Positions 8,152 to 16,623 are shown, counted from the stretch's first letter. The stretch: DNA of 36,865 nt from Pseudolabrys sp. (GCA_009694265.1 SHVM01000016.1:1-36865), one strand, 5' to 3'. Notes: a model not told the origin generated them from the sequence alone. Numbers and translations: made by a program.

Positions 8152-9669
8152 ATGACGCCCATGGGCGTACAGTTCACTTCGCAAATGACGCCCTTTGGCC
8201 GCGCCAGCTTGGCAATGTTCGCGGCCGCCGCAATCGCTTGGCCGGCGCTGACCGGTCAGGCTTTGGCGCGCGGGCCGGAAAACATCGCCGATACGGCGGA
8301 AGCCGTGATCGACGCCGTCGTCAACATTTCGACCAAGCAGACGGTGGACATCAAAAACGGCGGTGGCGGCGCCATGCCGCAACTGCCGCCGGGTTCTCAG
8401 TTCGAGGAATTCTTTGAGGAGTTCTTCAAGAACCGGCGCGGGCAGGGCGGTCAAGGCGGGCAGGGCGGCACGCCGACGCCGCGCCGGGTCAATTCGCTCG
8501 GTTCCGGATTTATCATTGAAACATCCGGACTGGTGGTCACCAACAACCACGTCATCGCCGAGGCGGACGAGGTCAATGTTATTCTCAATGACGGCACCAC
8601 GCTGAAAGCCGAGGTTCTCGGCACGGACAAGAAAACCGATCTCGCGCTGTTGCGCGTCAAGCCGGTCAAGCCGCTCAAGGCGGTGAAGTTCGGCGACAGC
8701 GACAAGCTGCGGCTGGGCGAGTGGGTGATCGCGATCGGCAACCCGTTCAGCCTGGGCGGCACGGTGACCGCCGGCATCGTGTCGGCACGCAACCGCGACA
8801 TCAATTCCGGGCCGTATGACAATTACATCCAGACCGACGCCGCCATCAATCGCGGCAATTCGGGCGGGCCGCTGTTCAACCTCAATGGCGAAGTGATCGG
8901 CGTGAACACCGCGATCATCTCGCCGTCCCACGGCGGCTCGGTCGGCATCGGCTTCGCGGTGCCGTCGAAGACCGCGCTGGCGGTGATCGACCAGTTGCGC
9001 GAATTCAAGGAAGTGCGGCGCGGCTGGCTCGGCGTGCGCATCCAGCAAGTGACTGACGAGATCGCCGAAAGCCTGAGCATCAAGCCGCCGCGCGGCGCGC
9101 TGATCGCCGGCATCGACGACAAGGGACCGGCCAAGCCCGCCGGCATCGAGCCGGGCGACGTCGTCGTCAAGTTCGACGGCAAGGACATCAAGGAGATGCG
9201 CGATCTGCCAAAGATCGTCGCCGAGACGCCGGTCGGCAAAGACGTCGAGGTGCTGATCGTCCGCAAGGGCAAGGAAGAAAAGAAGACCGTCAAGCTCGGT
9301 CGTCTCGACGACGGCGAGAAGCAGGCCACGCTGACGCCTAAGAAGGACAGCCCGGAAGAAAAGACGGTGGTGAAGAAGGCGCTCGGCCTCGATCTCACCA
9401 ACCTCACTGACGAGCTGCGCAAGAAGCACAAGATCAAGGATAAAGTGAAGGGCGTGCTGATCACCGGCGTCGACGCGAATTCGCCGGCGGCCGAAAAGCA
9501 GCTGTTGCCCGGCATGGTGATCGCCGAGGTGCAGCAGCTGCCGGTGGCCAACGCCACCGAATTGCAGCAGCGCGTCGATAAGCTCAGGAAGGACGGCAAG
9601 AAGGCCGTTGTGCTGCTGGTGGTGACACCGGATGGCGATCCGAGCTTCGTGGCGCTGAGTTTGCAGTAG
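8152..9669 (+). CDS. Periplasmic serine protease of the DegP/Do (HtrA) family
   Basis: A 505-residue secreted protease/chaperone for misfolded envelope proteins. The N-terminus carries a signal peptide ending near GQALA (about residue 39). The trypsin-like domain holds the catalytic triad: His133 in VVTNNHVI, Asp163 in KTDLALLRV and Ser237 in RGNSGGPLF. Two PDZ domains follow (about 290-380 and 410-500), marked by GWLGVRIQQVTDEIAESL with GIEPGDVV, and by KGVLITGVDANSPAAEKQLLPGMVI. A glycine/glutamine-rich loop (about residues 98-106) sits where the LA loop is expected. Two PDZ domains make it a DegP/DegQ/MucD-type enzyme rather than DegS. It lies downstream of hflKC, and an AGGAGA ribosome-binding site supports the ATG at 8152. 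Confidence 0.95.
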   Translation: MTPMGVQFTSQMTPFGRASLAMFAAAAIAWPALTGQALARGPENIADTAEAVIDAVVNISTKQTVDIKNGGGGAMPQLPPGSQFEEFFEEFFKNRRGQGGQGGQGGTPTPRRVNSLGSGFIIETSGLVVTNNHVIAEADEVNVILNDGTTLKAEVLGTDKKTDLALLRVKPVKPLKAVKFGDSDKLRLGEWVIAIGNPFSLGGTVTAGIVSARNRDINSGPYDNYIQTDAAINRGNSGGPLFNLNGEVIGVNTAIISPSHGGSVGIGFAVPSKTALAVIDQLREFKEVRRGWLGVRIQQVTDEIAESLSIKPPRGALIAGIDDKGPAKPAGIEPGDVVVKFDGKDIKEMRDLPKIVAETPVGKDVEVLIVRKGKEEKKTVKLGRLDDGEKQATLTPKKDSPEEKTVVKKALGLDLTNLTDELRKKHKIKDKVKGVLITGVDANSPAAEKQLLPGMVIAEVQQLPVANATELQQRVDKLRKDGKKAVVLLVVTPDGDPSFVALSLQ

Positions 9670-9675
9670 CGCTTA

Positions 9676-9699
9676 CCTCTCCCCGTAAACGGGGAGAGG
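9676..9699. terminator. Palindrome between convergent degP and dedA genes
   Basis: Eleven-base arms, CCTCTCCCCGT and its exact complement, are separated by AA. The position between two convergent stop codons suits a bidirectional terminator, although a T-run is lacking. The CTCCCCGTAAACGGGGAG core also resembles a widespread rhizobial intergenic repeat. Confidence 0.55.
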
Positions 9700-9725
9700 G
9701 AGAAGAGCATGTTGCCCGCTTGGCG

Positions 9726-10343
9726 TCAGCTCCGCTCGACGGCGCGCTCGAGCTTTTTGCTCAAAATCCAGGAGAGGCCGAGGAATGCGACCAGCATCAC
9801 CAGGCCAATGCCCGACGAGGCGTCGCTCATGAGCTTCTCCGAGACCTGGCCGAAGGCATAGCCGGCCATGACGACCGCGCAGGACCACAGGCCGGCGGCA
9901 ACAAAATTGAGCGCCAGGAACGTGGACCAGGGCAGCCGCGACATCCCGTAGGCAAAGCCCGCGACGCCGCGGATGCCGTGCGGGTAGCGATGGAACAGGA
10001 TCATCAAGACGTAATGGCGGTCCGCCAGCCGGGCCGCGGTTTGCACGGTGCGTTCAAGCCGTGGAAAGCGCCTGAGCCAGCGCGTGCCAAAACGTCGTCC
10101 GATCCAGAAGCGGATGACATCGCCGGCGAAGCTGCCGAACCAGCAGACCGCGATGAGCGTGCCTAATTTCAGCGCACCCGAATGCGCGGCGTAGCCCGCG
10201 AACAGCGCAACCAGCAGGCTGTGCGAGGCCGCATAGGCGAACATGAAGCTGTAAGCCGCATCGCCGTGCTGTCGAATGAGTTCGAGGAACGAGGCGAGGT
10301 CGGTCGGAAACAGCAATGGGGACTCCCTCGACAGTATGATCAT
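9726..10343 (-). CDS. DedA family membrane protein
   Basis: A 205-residue inner-membrane protein of the DedA/VTT (SNARE-associated) family, whose members are tied to phospholipid scrambling and membrane homeostasis. Family landmarks are the GDVIRFWIGRRFGTRWLRRF region and HRYPHGIRGVAGFAYGMSRLPW (about residues 115-140), followed by two strong hydrophobic segments. I place the start at base 10343 (protein starting MIILSRESP) because GGGGA lies about 5 bases upstream. A start 26 codons earlier would add an implausible hydrophilic extension. The gene is convergent with degP. The transported lipid or ion cannot be told from the sequence. Confidence 0.88.
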   Translation of the reverse strand: MIILSRESPLLFPTDLASFLELIRQHGDAAYSFMFAYAASHSLLVALFAGYAAHSGALKLGTLIAVCWFGSFAGDVIRFWIGRRFGTRWLRRFPRLERTVQTAARLADRHYVLMILFHRYPHGIRGVAGFAYGMSRLPWSTFLALNFVAAGLWSCAVVMAGYAFGQVSEKLMSDASSGIGLVMLVAFLGLSWILSKKLERAVERS

Positions 10344-10702
10344 GACAGTTCCCCGGTGACCGGGGATCGGCGCGAATGCTACCACTCTAGCGGTTTGGAA
10401 GCCAAGAAGCGGCGCCGGCACGGCTTGCTGTCAATGAGCTTCCAAATTCGATTCCACGCGGAGCGCAGTCGTTCATCGCGCGCCATGACACTTATTTCTA
10501 ATAATTGGTCTCGTAAATTCACATTCCGGAACCTGCATCTCAGTCTTTGCGTCTAACCTGTCAAAATTCTGGAGAAGCCGATAATCTCATATGCCGAAAA
10601 GACTGGCGCGATGAACAGTCCAGCACGGCGGAGGAAAAAGCGCACCGCCGTGGGGGCGTTTCATCGGCGGCTGCATTGCAGAATTAAGAGGGGCGTAGAT
10701 TG
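10344..10702. other. Intergenic region between dedA and the TSUP gene, with one hairpin
   Basis: About 360 bases between divergent genes contain no convincing coding frame. A hairpin with 8-base arms (CACGGCGG at 10624-10631 and CCGCCGTG at 10645-10652) lies about 50 bases before the TSUP start and would fall in its 5' leader. Its role is unknown. Confidence 0.45.
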
Positions 10703-11452
10703 ATGACGACGGAATTCATGCTGCTGCTTGGAATAGGCCTTGCCGCACAATTGGTGGACGGCGCGCTTGGCATGGCCTACGGCGTGCTATCGAACGCCGC
10801 GCTGCTGGCCATTGGCCTGCCGCCGGCACAGGCGAGCGCGCTGGTTCATACCGCTGAAATCTTCACCACTGGCGCATCGGCGGCGTCGCACATCTATCAT
10901 CGCAACGTGGATTGGCGGATTGTGGCGCGCCTCGGCGTGACCGGCGTGCTGGGCGCTATCCTGGGTGCCTGGATACTGTCAAATATCGATGTCACCGCCG
11001 CACGCCGGTATGTCTACGGCTATTTGCTGCTCATGGGACTCTATATTCTCTGGAAATCGATGCGGATCGCGCTGGCGCCGCGAAAGCCCGCCGGCTGGAC
11101 CGCGCCGCTCGGATTTGTCGCAGGATTTCTCGACGCCAGCGGTGGCGGCGGCTGGGGACCGATGACGACCTCAACGCTCGTCGGTTCGGGGCATGCGCCG
11201 CGCCACACCGTGGGCTCGGTCAACACCACTGAATTCTTCGTGACTGTCGCAGCGGCCACCACATTCTTTGCGGAACTGGGCGCCTCGTCGCTGGACTACC
11301 TCATTCCACTCGTGCTTGGCGGAGTGCTGGCGGCGCCATTCGGCGGGTGGGCGGTCAAGCGCGTGCCGGCTCGGGGTCTGATGATCGCCGTGGGCCTGCT
11401 GATCGTGACGCTGTCTTTAGTGCAGATCTTCCGTGCATTCCGGTTCATCTAG
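10703..11452 (+). CDS. TSUP family permease (TauE/SafE type)
   Basis: A 249-residue protein with about eight hydrophobic segments, in the TSUP family (often annotated sulfite exporter TauE/SafE). The two internal repeats are visible: the N-terminal half has AAQLVDGALGMAYGVLS and HTAEIFTTGASAASHIYHRNV, and the C-terminal half has GFLDASGGGGWGPMTTSTL and GSVNTTEFFVTVAAATTFF. Members move sulfite, sulfoacetate or other small organic or sulfur anions; nothing nearby identifies the substrate. ATG 10703 follows AGAGGGG by about 8 bases; a TTG one codon upstream is an alternative. The gene is convergent with the DUF1015 gene. Confidence 0.92.
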   Translation: MTTEFMLLLGIGLAAQLVDGALGMAYGVLSNAALLAIGLPPAQASALVHTAEIFTTGASAASHIYHRNVDWRIVARLGVTGVLGAILGAWILSNIDVTAARRYVYGYLLLMGLYILWKSMRIALAPRKPAGWTAPLGFVAGFLDASGGGGWGPMTTSTLVGSGHAPRHTVGSVNTTEFFVTVAAATTFFAELGASSLDYLIPLVLGGVLAAPFGGWAVKRVPARGLMIAVGLLIVTLSLVQIFRAFRFI

Positions 11453-11551
11453 TCCGCATAACGTAGTGATCCGCTGCCGCAATGCCGCCAACTGGCAATG
11501 AGCGGACATTGACCGGTCGTCGCCCAGCAACCTCGATTGAGGAGGGGCGCC

Positions 11552-12769
11552 CTAATCGAGCACGTGATTGACCATGCCGTCGGCGAGCTTGGGCTCGAAC
11601 CAGGTGGACTTCGGCGGCATGATACCGCCGGCATCGGCCACCGCCATCAGATCGGCCATCTGCGTCGGATAAAGCGCGAAGGCCACCGCCATCTCGCCCG
11701 ATTTCACGCGCGCCTCAAGCCCGGTGAGCCCGCGCGCCCCCCCGATGAAATCGATGCGCTTGTCGGTGCGCGGGTCCTTGATGCCGAGCAGCGGCTCGAT
11801 CACGTTGCGCGTCAGCAGCGTGATCGGCAGCCGGCCGATCGGATCTTTGGGAACGAGATCGGGACGGATGCTCAGCCTGTACCAGCCGCCCGCCAGATAC
11901 ATACCAAAGTCCTGCGAGGACTGAGGCCGCACCGGCTCTTGGGACGCGGTCACCGTGAAGCGCTTGGCCAATTCGGCGAGCATCTGCTCCGCGCTGCGGC
12001 CGTTCAAATCCTTCACCACGCGATTATAGTCGAGGATGGTCATTTCGCGTTCGGGGAAAATCACTGACAGGAAATATTGGTGCGAGCCGTCCCCCTTGCG
12101 CGCGGCCGCGGCACGCGCGGCCGCCGCCGAGCGGTGATGGCCGTCGCCGATATAAATCGCCGGCAGGGCATCGAAGGCGCGGGTGAGCTTGTCGATCGTC
12201 GCGCTGTCTGCGATCACCCAGAGCTGATGGCGCACGCCGTCGTCGGCGGTGACATCGACTTCCGGCTTGCCCGCGGCGGCCTGCGCCAGCATGGCGTCGA
12301 TGGCAGGCTGCGCCGGATAGCCCATCATCACCGGACCGGTCTGGGCGTTGACTGCCTCGATCTGGTGGACGCGGTCGTCTTCTTTCACCGGCGTCGTCAA
12401 TTCGTGCTTACGGATGCGATTGGTCGCGTAGTCGGCCAGCGAGGCGACGCAGGCTAGGCCGGTCTGCGTGCGGCCGTGTCCGCTGAGGCGATAGACGTAA
12501 TAACTCGGCTTGGCGTCGCGCATCATCACGCCTTCGGCGACCATGCGCTTGAGGTTGTCGGCCGCCTTGGCGTAGACCGCTGGGTCGTGCGGGTCGATTG
12601 CCGGGTCGAGGTCGATCTCCGGCTTGGAAATGTGCAAAAAGCTAAACGGCTTGCCCTGGGCGCGGGTGCGCGCTTCGACGCTTGAGAGCACGTCATAGGG
12701 CGGCGCCAGCACCTCGGCGGCGCGTCCAGGCGCGGGACGAAGTGCGCGAAAGGGTTTAATGAGCGGCAA
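11552..12769 (-). CDS. DUF1015 family protein
   Basis: A 405-residue soluble protein of the DUF1015 family. Characteristic features are the N-terminal FRALRPAPGRAAEVLAPPYDVLS segment, RTQTGLACVASLADY, VHQIEAVNAQTGPV, and the signature AIYIGDGHHRSAAA about residues 196-209, whose Asp-His-His cluster looks like an active or metal site. Translation probably starts at TTG 12769 behind GGAGAG. There is no signal peptide. No partner enzyme sits beside it: it is convergent with the TSUP gene and divergent from miaA. The enzymatic role is not something I can assign from sequence. Confidence 0.88.
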   Translation of the reverse strand: MPLIKPFRALRPAPGRAAEVLAPPYDVLSSVEARTRAQGKPFSFLHISKPEIDLDPAIDPHDPAVYAKAADNLKRMVAEGVMMRDAKPSYYVYRLSGHGRTQTGLACVASLADYATNRIRKHELTTPVKEDDRVHQIEAVNAQTGPVMMGYPAQPAIDAMLAQAAAGKPEVDVTADDGVRHQLWVIADSATIDKLTRAFDALPAIYIGDGHHRSAAAARAAAARKGDGSHQYFLSVIFPEREMTILDYNRVVKDLNGRSAEQMLAELAKRFTVTASQEPVRPQSSQDFGMYLAGGWYRLSIRPDLVPKDPIGRLPITLLTRNVIEPLLGIKDPRTDKRIDFIGGARGLTGLEARVKSGEMAVAFALYPTQMADLMAVADAGGIMPPKSTWFEPKLADGMVNHVLD

Positions 12770-12840
12770 ATGGACTCTCCGGATTTATCAGTCATGCGCG
12801 GGCAACCGGGTCCGGCCGTTGGCCGGCCCGGCTGTAGACT

Positions 12841-12901
12841 TGACCCGCGCATCCATCTGCTTCTTTTGAGTAGAGATGGATTGCCGGGTCAAGCCCGGCA
12901 A
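12841..12901. repeat. Rhizobial intergenic palindromic repeat upstream of miaA
   Basis: A long imperfect inverted repeat pairs 12841-12858 with 12874-12891 (15 of 18 positions). A second overlapping palindrome (TTGCCGGG at 12881-12888, CCCGGCAA at 12894-12901) adjoins it. The GGATTGCCGGGTCAAGCCCGG core is one I know as a dispersed repeat in Bradyrhizobium and Rhodopseudomonas genomes. It ends 27 bases before miaA. Confidence 0.72.
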
Positions 12902-12928
12902 TGACAAGTTTGAGCGAATCGCAATTCC

Positions 12929-13849
12929 ATGACCAGGCCAACCGCCATCCTCATCGCCGGACCGACCGCCAGCGGCAAGTCGGCGCTGGCGCTTGAGCTG
13001 GCCGAAAAGCTCGGCGGCACCATCGTCAACGCCGATTCCATGCAGGTCTATCGCGATCTGCGCGTCATAACCGCGCGGCCGACGCCCGAGGAAGAGGCGC
13101 GCGTGCCGCACCGTCTCTATGGCCATGTCGATGCGGCCGAGAATTATTCGGCCGGGCGCTGGTGCCGCGATGTAGGCCACGTGCTGGCGGAAATCGCAGG
13201 CGAGGGCCGCGTGGCGATCCTGGCCGGCGGCACCGGTTTGTATTTCAAGGCGCTGACCTCGGGGCTGGCGGCGGTGCCGGCAACGCCGCCCGAAATCCGC
13301 GCCCAGGTGCGCGCCCGATTGCAGAGCGAGGGCGTGGCGCCGCTCTATGCCGAGTTGACGGAGCGCGATCCTTTAACCGCGCAACGGCTGATGCCGAACG
13401 ACCGCTCGCGCATTTGCCGCGCGCTGGAAGTGCTGCTGGCCACCGGGCGTTCGCTGTCGGATTGGCACCGCGACGGCATGCCGGCGCTGGTCGATCCGGC
13501 GCGCGCGGCGAAGGTTTTTCTCACATGTGAACGAAAAGAATTGGTGGCGCGCATCGATACGCGCTTTGCCGCCATGCTGGAGGCCAGCGCGCTCGAGGAG
13601 GTGAGGGCGCTTGAGGCGCGCCAGCTCGATCCGCTGCTGCCGGCCATGAAGGCGCATGGCGTGCCCTGGCTGATCCGGCATCTCAATGGCGAGATCTCGC
13701 TCGACGAGGTGTCAGCGGGCGCGCGCATGGACACCCGCCGCTACGCCAAGCGCCAGGTCACATGGTTTCGCAATCAGATGAAGGATTGGCCGTTTGCCGC
13801 GCCGGGGGAGGCGCAAAAAGTGCTCGAAAGCCAGCTTGCCGGGGTCTAA
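12929..13849 (+). CDS. miaA: tRNA dimethylallyltransferase
   Basis: A 306-residue cytoplasmic enzyme that adds a dimethylallyl group to A37 of tRNAs reading codons that begin with U. The P-loop GPTASGKS is at residues 11-18, followed by [16 protein letters not shown] (substrate recognition) and [18 protein letters not shown]. Next come [18 protein letters not shown] near residue 90, [13 protein letters not shown], and the C-terminal [12 protein letters not shown] that contacts tRNA. Length and motif order are normal for MiaA. It begins just after a palindromic repeat and is followed by the ilvB leader, which has its own promoter. Confidence 0.95.
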   Translation: MTRPTAILIAGPTASGKSALALELAEKLGGTIVNADSMQVYRDLRVITARPTPEEEARVPHRLYGHVDAAENYSAGRWCRDVGHVLAEIAGEGRVAILAGGTGLYFKALTSGLAAVPATPPEIRAQVRARLQSEGVAPLYAELTERDPLTAQRLMPNDRSRICRALEVLLATGRSLSDWHRDGMPALVDPARAAKVFLTCERKELVARIDTRFAAMLEASALEEVRALEARQLDPLLPAMKAHGVPWLIRHLNGEISLDEVSAGARMDTRRYAKRQVTWFRNQMKDWPFAAPGEAQKVLESQLAGV

Positions 13850-13875
13850 AGTGCCGTTACGCTTACAAATTGTGC

Positions 13876-13904
13876 TTGACCGGGGCTTTGGCCCCCATTA
13901 TAAA
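13876..13904 (+). promoter_or_regulatory. Promoter of the ilvB leader/ilvBN unit
   Basis: TTGACC at 13876-13881 and TATAAA at 13899-13904 are spaced by 17 bases, predicting a transcript start near 13911, 26 bases before the leader peptide ATG. The spacer contains a small inverted repeat (GGGGC 13882-13886, GCCCC 13891-13895) that could be an operator. Confidence 0.7.
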
Positions 13905-13936
13905 ACCACGCAACGAAAGTACGGTTGGACACAGTT

Positions 13937-13993
13937 ATGCGCAATATTATTACTATCGTCGTAGAGGTTCGGACGCGGCCGGGATCGCCCTGA
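13937..13993 (+). CDS. ilvB leader peptide (18 aa, Ile/Val-rich)
   Basis: An 18-codon frame, MRNIITIVVEVRTRPGSP, lies between the promoter and the intrinsic terminator ahead of ilvB. Seven consecutive codons (4 to 10) read Ile-Ile-Thr-Ile-Val-Val-Glu, with another Val next, so the ribosome would stall when charged tRNA-Ile or tRNA-Val is scarce. Those are the end products of the pathway that the downstream enzyme begins. This is the layout of a transcription attenuator. A 10-base stem (13967-13976 with 14013-14022) begins inside the leader coding region and could be blocked by a ribosome on the leader. The ribosome-binding site is weak, and I could not identify the exact antiterminator pairing. 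Confidence 0.82.
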   Translation: MRNIITIVVEVRTRPGSP

Positions 13994-14024
13994 GACGGGG
14001 CTTTCCAGGGTAGCGTCCGGACAT

Positions 14025-14045
14025 GGCCCTTCACGGGCCTTTTTT
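14025..14045 (+). terminator. Attenuator terminator upstream of ilvB
   Basis: GGCCC, loop TTCAC, GGGCC (14025-14039), then six T residues. It lies 31 bases after the leader peptide stop and 41 bases before the ilvB start, so transcription would end here unless the leader ribosome stalls. Confidence 0.85.
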
Positions 14046-14085
14046 ATTGGCTGAGACGAGAGCAGCAGAAGCAAGGACGACGACC

Positions 14086-15846
14086 ATGACAGAGGAAATG
14101 AGCGGCGCCGAAATGGTGATCAGGGCGCTCGCCGACCAGGGCGTGAAGCACCTGTTCGGTTATCCGGGCGGCGCGGTGCTGCCGATCTACGACGCCATCT
14201 TCGCGCAGGACAAAGTGCAGCACATTCTGGTGCGGCACGAGCAAGGCGCCGTGCACGCGGCGGAAGGCTATGCGCGCTCGACCGGCAAGGTCGGTTGCGT
14301 GCTGGTCACCTCCGGCCCCGGCGCCACCAATGCGGTGACCGGCCTCACCGACGCGCTGATGGATTCGATCCCGATCGTCTGCATCACCGGCCAAGTGCCC
14401 ACGCATCTGATCGGCAATGACGCGTTCCAGGAATGCGACACCGTCGGCATCACGCGGCCCTGCACCAAGCATAATTATCTGGTCAAGCGCATCGAGGACC
14501 TGCCGCGCGTGCTGCACGAAGCGTTCTACATCGCCTCGAGCGGCCGGCCGGGTCCGGTGGTGGTCGACATTCCGAAGGACATCCAGTTCGCCAAGGGCGT
14601 CTATTCCAAGCCGAAGGATTTTCCGCACACCGGCTACAAGCCCAAGCTCAAGGGCGACATCGACAAGATCAAGCAGGCGATCGAGCTGATGGCGCATGCC
14701 AAGCGTCCACTGTTTTACACCGGCGGCGGCGTGATCAATTCCGGCAAGCATGCCAGCGACCTGCTGCGCGAACTGGTGAAGCTCACCGGCTTCCCCGTGA
14801 CCTCGACGCTGATGGGGCTGGGCGCGTTTCCGGCCGCCGATCCGCAATGGATGGGCATGCTCGGCATGCACGGCACGCTGGAAGCCAATATGGCGATGCA
14901 CGATTGCGACGTGATGATCTGCATCGGCGCGCGCTTCGACGACCGCATCACCGGTCGGCTCGACGCGTTCTCGCCCGGCTCGAAGAAAATCCACGTCGAC
15001 ATCGACGCTTCCTCGATCAACAAGAACGTCAAGGTCGATGTCGGAATCGTCGGCGACTGCGCGCATGTGCTGGAAGACATGGTGCGGCTGTGGCGCTCCG
15101 GCGCCAAGCATCCCGACAAGAAGGCGCTCGGCGACTGGTGGAAGCAGATCGACAAGTGGCGCTCCCGCAAGTCGCTCGCCTATCGCCGTTCCAACGAGGT
15201 GATCAAGCCGCAATACGCCATCCAGCGGCTCTATGAGCTGACCAAGGACCGCGACACCTACATCACCACCGAAGTCGGCCAGCACCAGATGTGGGCAGCG
15301 CAGTTCTACAATTTCCAGGAACCGAACCGCTGGATGACGTCGGGCGGCCTCGGCACCATGGGCTATGGGTTGCCGGCCTCGGTCGGCGTGCAGCTCGCGC
15401 ATCCGAAATCGCTGGTGATCGACATCGCCGGCGAGGCCTCGGTGCTGATGACCATGCAGGAGATTTCCACCGCGGTGCAGTACCGGCTGCCGGTCAAGAT
15501 CTTCATTATCAACAACAAGTACATGGGCATGGTGCGGCAGTGGCAGGAACTGCTGCATGGCGGGCGCTATTCCGAGAGCTATTCGGAAGCGCTGCCGGAC
15601 TTCGTCAAGCTGGCCGAGGCCTATCACGCCCACGGCATCCGCTGCGAAAAGCCGGGCGATCTCGATCACGCGATCAAGGAAATGATCGACGTCGATAAGC
15701 CGGTGCTGTTCGACTGCGTGGTCGATCCGAAAGAGAACTGCTTCCCGATGATCCCGTCGGGACGCGCGCACAATGAAATGATCCTCGGCGACGCGGCTGA
15801 AAGTCTCGACAGCGCGATTACCGAAGCAGGCAAGGTGATGGTCTGA
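14086..15846 (+). CDS. ilvB: Acetolactate synthase large (catalytic) subunit
   Basis: A 586-residue ThDP-dependent enzyme making acetolactate or acetohydroxybutyrate from pyruvate and 2-ketobutyrate, the first common step to valine, leucine and isoleucine. The N-terminal domain has FGYPGGAVLPIYD and the catalytic Glu52 in VRHEQGAVHAAEGYAR. The FAD domain follows, and the C-terminal ThDP domain has TSGGLGTMGYGLPASVG and the metal/ThDP motif ending KIFIINN. In that motif the usual GDxS reads GEAS (Glu450). I use ATG 14086, preceded by AAGGA. The in-frame ATG at 14023 lies in the attenuator hairpin and cannot be the normal start. The stop overlaps the ilvN ATG by one base. Confidence 0.97.
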   Translation: MTEEMSGAEMVIRALADQGVKHLFGYPGGAVLPIYDAIFAQDKVQHILVRHEQGAVHAAEGYARSTGKVGCVLVTSGPGATNAVTGLTDALMDSIPIVCITGQVPTHLIGNDAFQECDTVGITRPCTKHNYLVKRIEDLPRVLHEAFYIASSGRPGPVVVDIPKDIQFAKGVYSKPKDFPHTGYKPKLKGDIDKIKQAIELMAHAKRPLFYTGGGVINSGKHASDLLRELVKLTGFPVTSTLMGLGAFPAADPQWMGMLGMHGTLEANMAMHDCDVMICIGARFDDRITGRLDAFSPGSKKIHVDIDASSINKNVKVDVGIVGDCAHVLEDMVRLWRSGAKHPDKKALGDWWKQIDKWRSRKSLAYRRSNEVIKPQYAIQRLYELTKDRDTYITTEVGQHQMWAAQFYNFQEPNRWMTSGGLGTMGYGLPASVGVQLAHPKSLVIDIAGEASVLMTMQEISTAVQYRLPVKIFIINNKYMGMVRQWQELLHGGRYSESYSEALPDFVKLAEAYHAHGIRCEKPGDLDHAIKEMIDVDKPVLFDCVVDPKENCFPMIPSGRAHNEMILGDAAESLDSAITEAGKVMV

Positions 15847-16391
15847 TGAACGCCCCCACGACAAGCCACTATCCGGCGGCGCCGACGGCGCAAAAGGCGG
15901 AGAGCCATACGCTCTCGGTGCTGGTCGACAACGAACCGGGCGTGCTGGCGCGCGTTATCGGCCTGTTTTCGGGCCGCGGCTACAATATCGAGTCGCTGAC
16001 GGTGTCGGAGACCGAACACGCCAAGCATTTGTCGCTTATTACCGTCGTCACAACAGGCACGCCGATGGTGATCGAGCAGATCAAGAACCAGCTCGACCGT
16101 CTCGTCCCCGTCCACCGTGTGGTGGACATGACGCTGAGCGGCCGCTCGATCGAGCGCGAACTCGCCATGGTCAAGGTGAAGGGCAAGGGCGACAGCCGGG
16201 TCGAGGCGCTACGGCTGGCGGATGCCTTCCGCGCGCGCGTGATCGACGCCACCACCGAGAGCTTCGTGTTCGAGATCACCGGCAAGAGCGACAAGATCGA
16301 GCAGTTCGTGGCGCTGATGCTGCCGCTCGGGCTGGTCGAGGTTTCGCGCACCGGCATCGCCGCCATCGCGCGCGGGCCGGAAGGGATGTGA
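15846..16391 (+). CDS. ilvN: Acetolactate synthase small (regulatory) subunit
   Basis: A 181-residue regulatory subunit that activates IlvB and gives it valine feedback inhibition. After a short alanine-rich N-terminus comes an ACT domain (about residues 20-95): TLSVLVDNEPGVLARVIGLF, GRGYNIESLTVSETE and MVIEQIKNQLDRLVPVHRV. The C-terminal domain (about 97-175) has ERELAMVKVKGKG and FEITGKSDKIEQFVALMLP. The length suits the larger IlvH-like forms. Its ATG overlaps the ilvB TGA (TGATG), so the two subunits are translationally coupled and share the leader-controlled transcript. Confidence 0.96.
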   Translation: MNAPTTSHYPAAPTAQKAESHTLSVLVDNEPGVLARVIGLFSGRGYNIESLTVSETEHAKHLSLITVVTTGTPMVIEQIKNQLDRLVPVHRVVDMTLSGRSIERELAMVKVKGKGDSRVEALRLADAFRARVIDATTESFVFEITGKSDKIEQFVALMLPLGLVEVSRTGIAAIARGPEGM

Positions 16392-16392
16392 G

Positions 16393-16623
16393 ATGGCGCT
16401 GACGATCCTGTCGATCCCGCTGATCTTCCTGGGCGCGTTTATCAAGGTCTATTCGGCGGAGGCCACGCACTGTCTTGCGATTAGTTTCGTCGGCAAGGGC
16501 AGTTTTTGCTTCGAGCAGGGCTCAGACATGCCGGAGCTGATCAAATACGGCTGCGTGCTGGCCGGTTTTGCGCTGCTCTATGCCGGGCGGCGGCAGATCA
16601 AGCGGGCGCGCGGGCTGGAATAG
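16393..16623 (+). CDS. Small two-helix membrane protein downstream of ilvN (hypothetical)
   Basis: A 76-residue protein with two hydrophobic segments (about residues 3-20 and 50-66) joined by a loop containing two cysteines (THCLAIS and SFCFEQG). It ends in a basic tail, RRQIKRARGLE. The ATG is 2 bases after the ilvN stop, so it is probably the third gene of the ilvBN transcript. No family is recognised. Position suggests cotranscription with acetolactate synthase, but a membrane location fits no known step of that pathway, so it may simply be a passenger. Confidence 0.65.
   Translation: MALTILSIPLIFLGAFIKVYSAEATHCLAISFVGKGSFCFEQGSDMPELIKYGCVLAGFALLYAGRRQIKRARGLE

Noticed and set aside
10329-10349. 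Possible second PHO box at the dedA start (two CTGTC-like units)
   Set aside because: The units are 14 bases apart rather than 11, and the second is degenerate.
14023-14085. Upstream ATG for ilvB
   Set aside because: It lies inside the attenuator hairpin; ATG 14086 has a ribosome-binding site and the family N-terminus.
14044-15864. Long open frame antisense to ilvB (about 606 codons)
   Set aside because: High-GC coding sequence often leaves the antisense frame open; its composition is His/Arg/Asp-rich and it resembles no family, while ilvB is certain.
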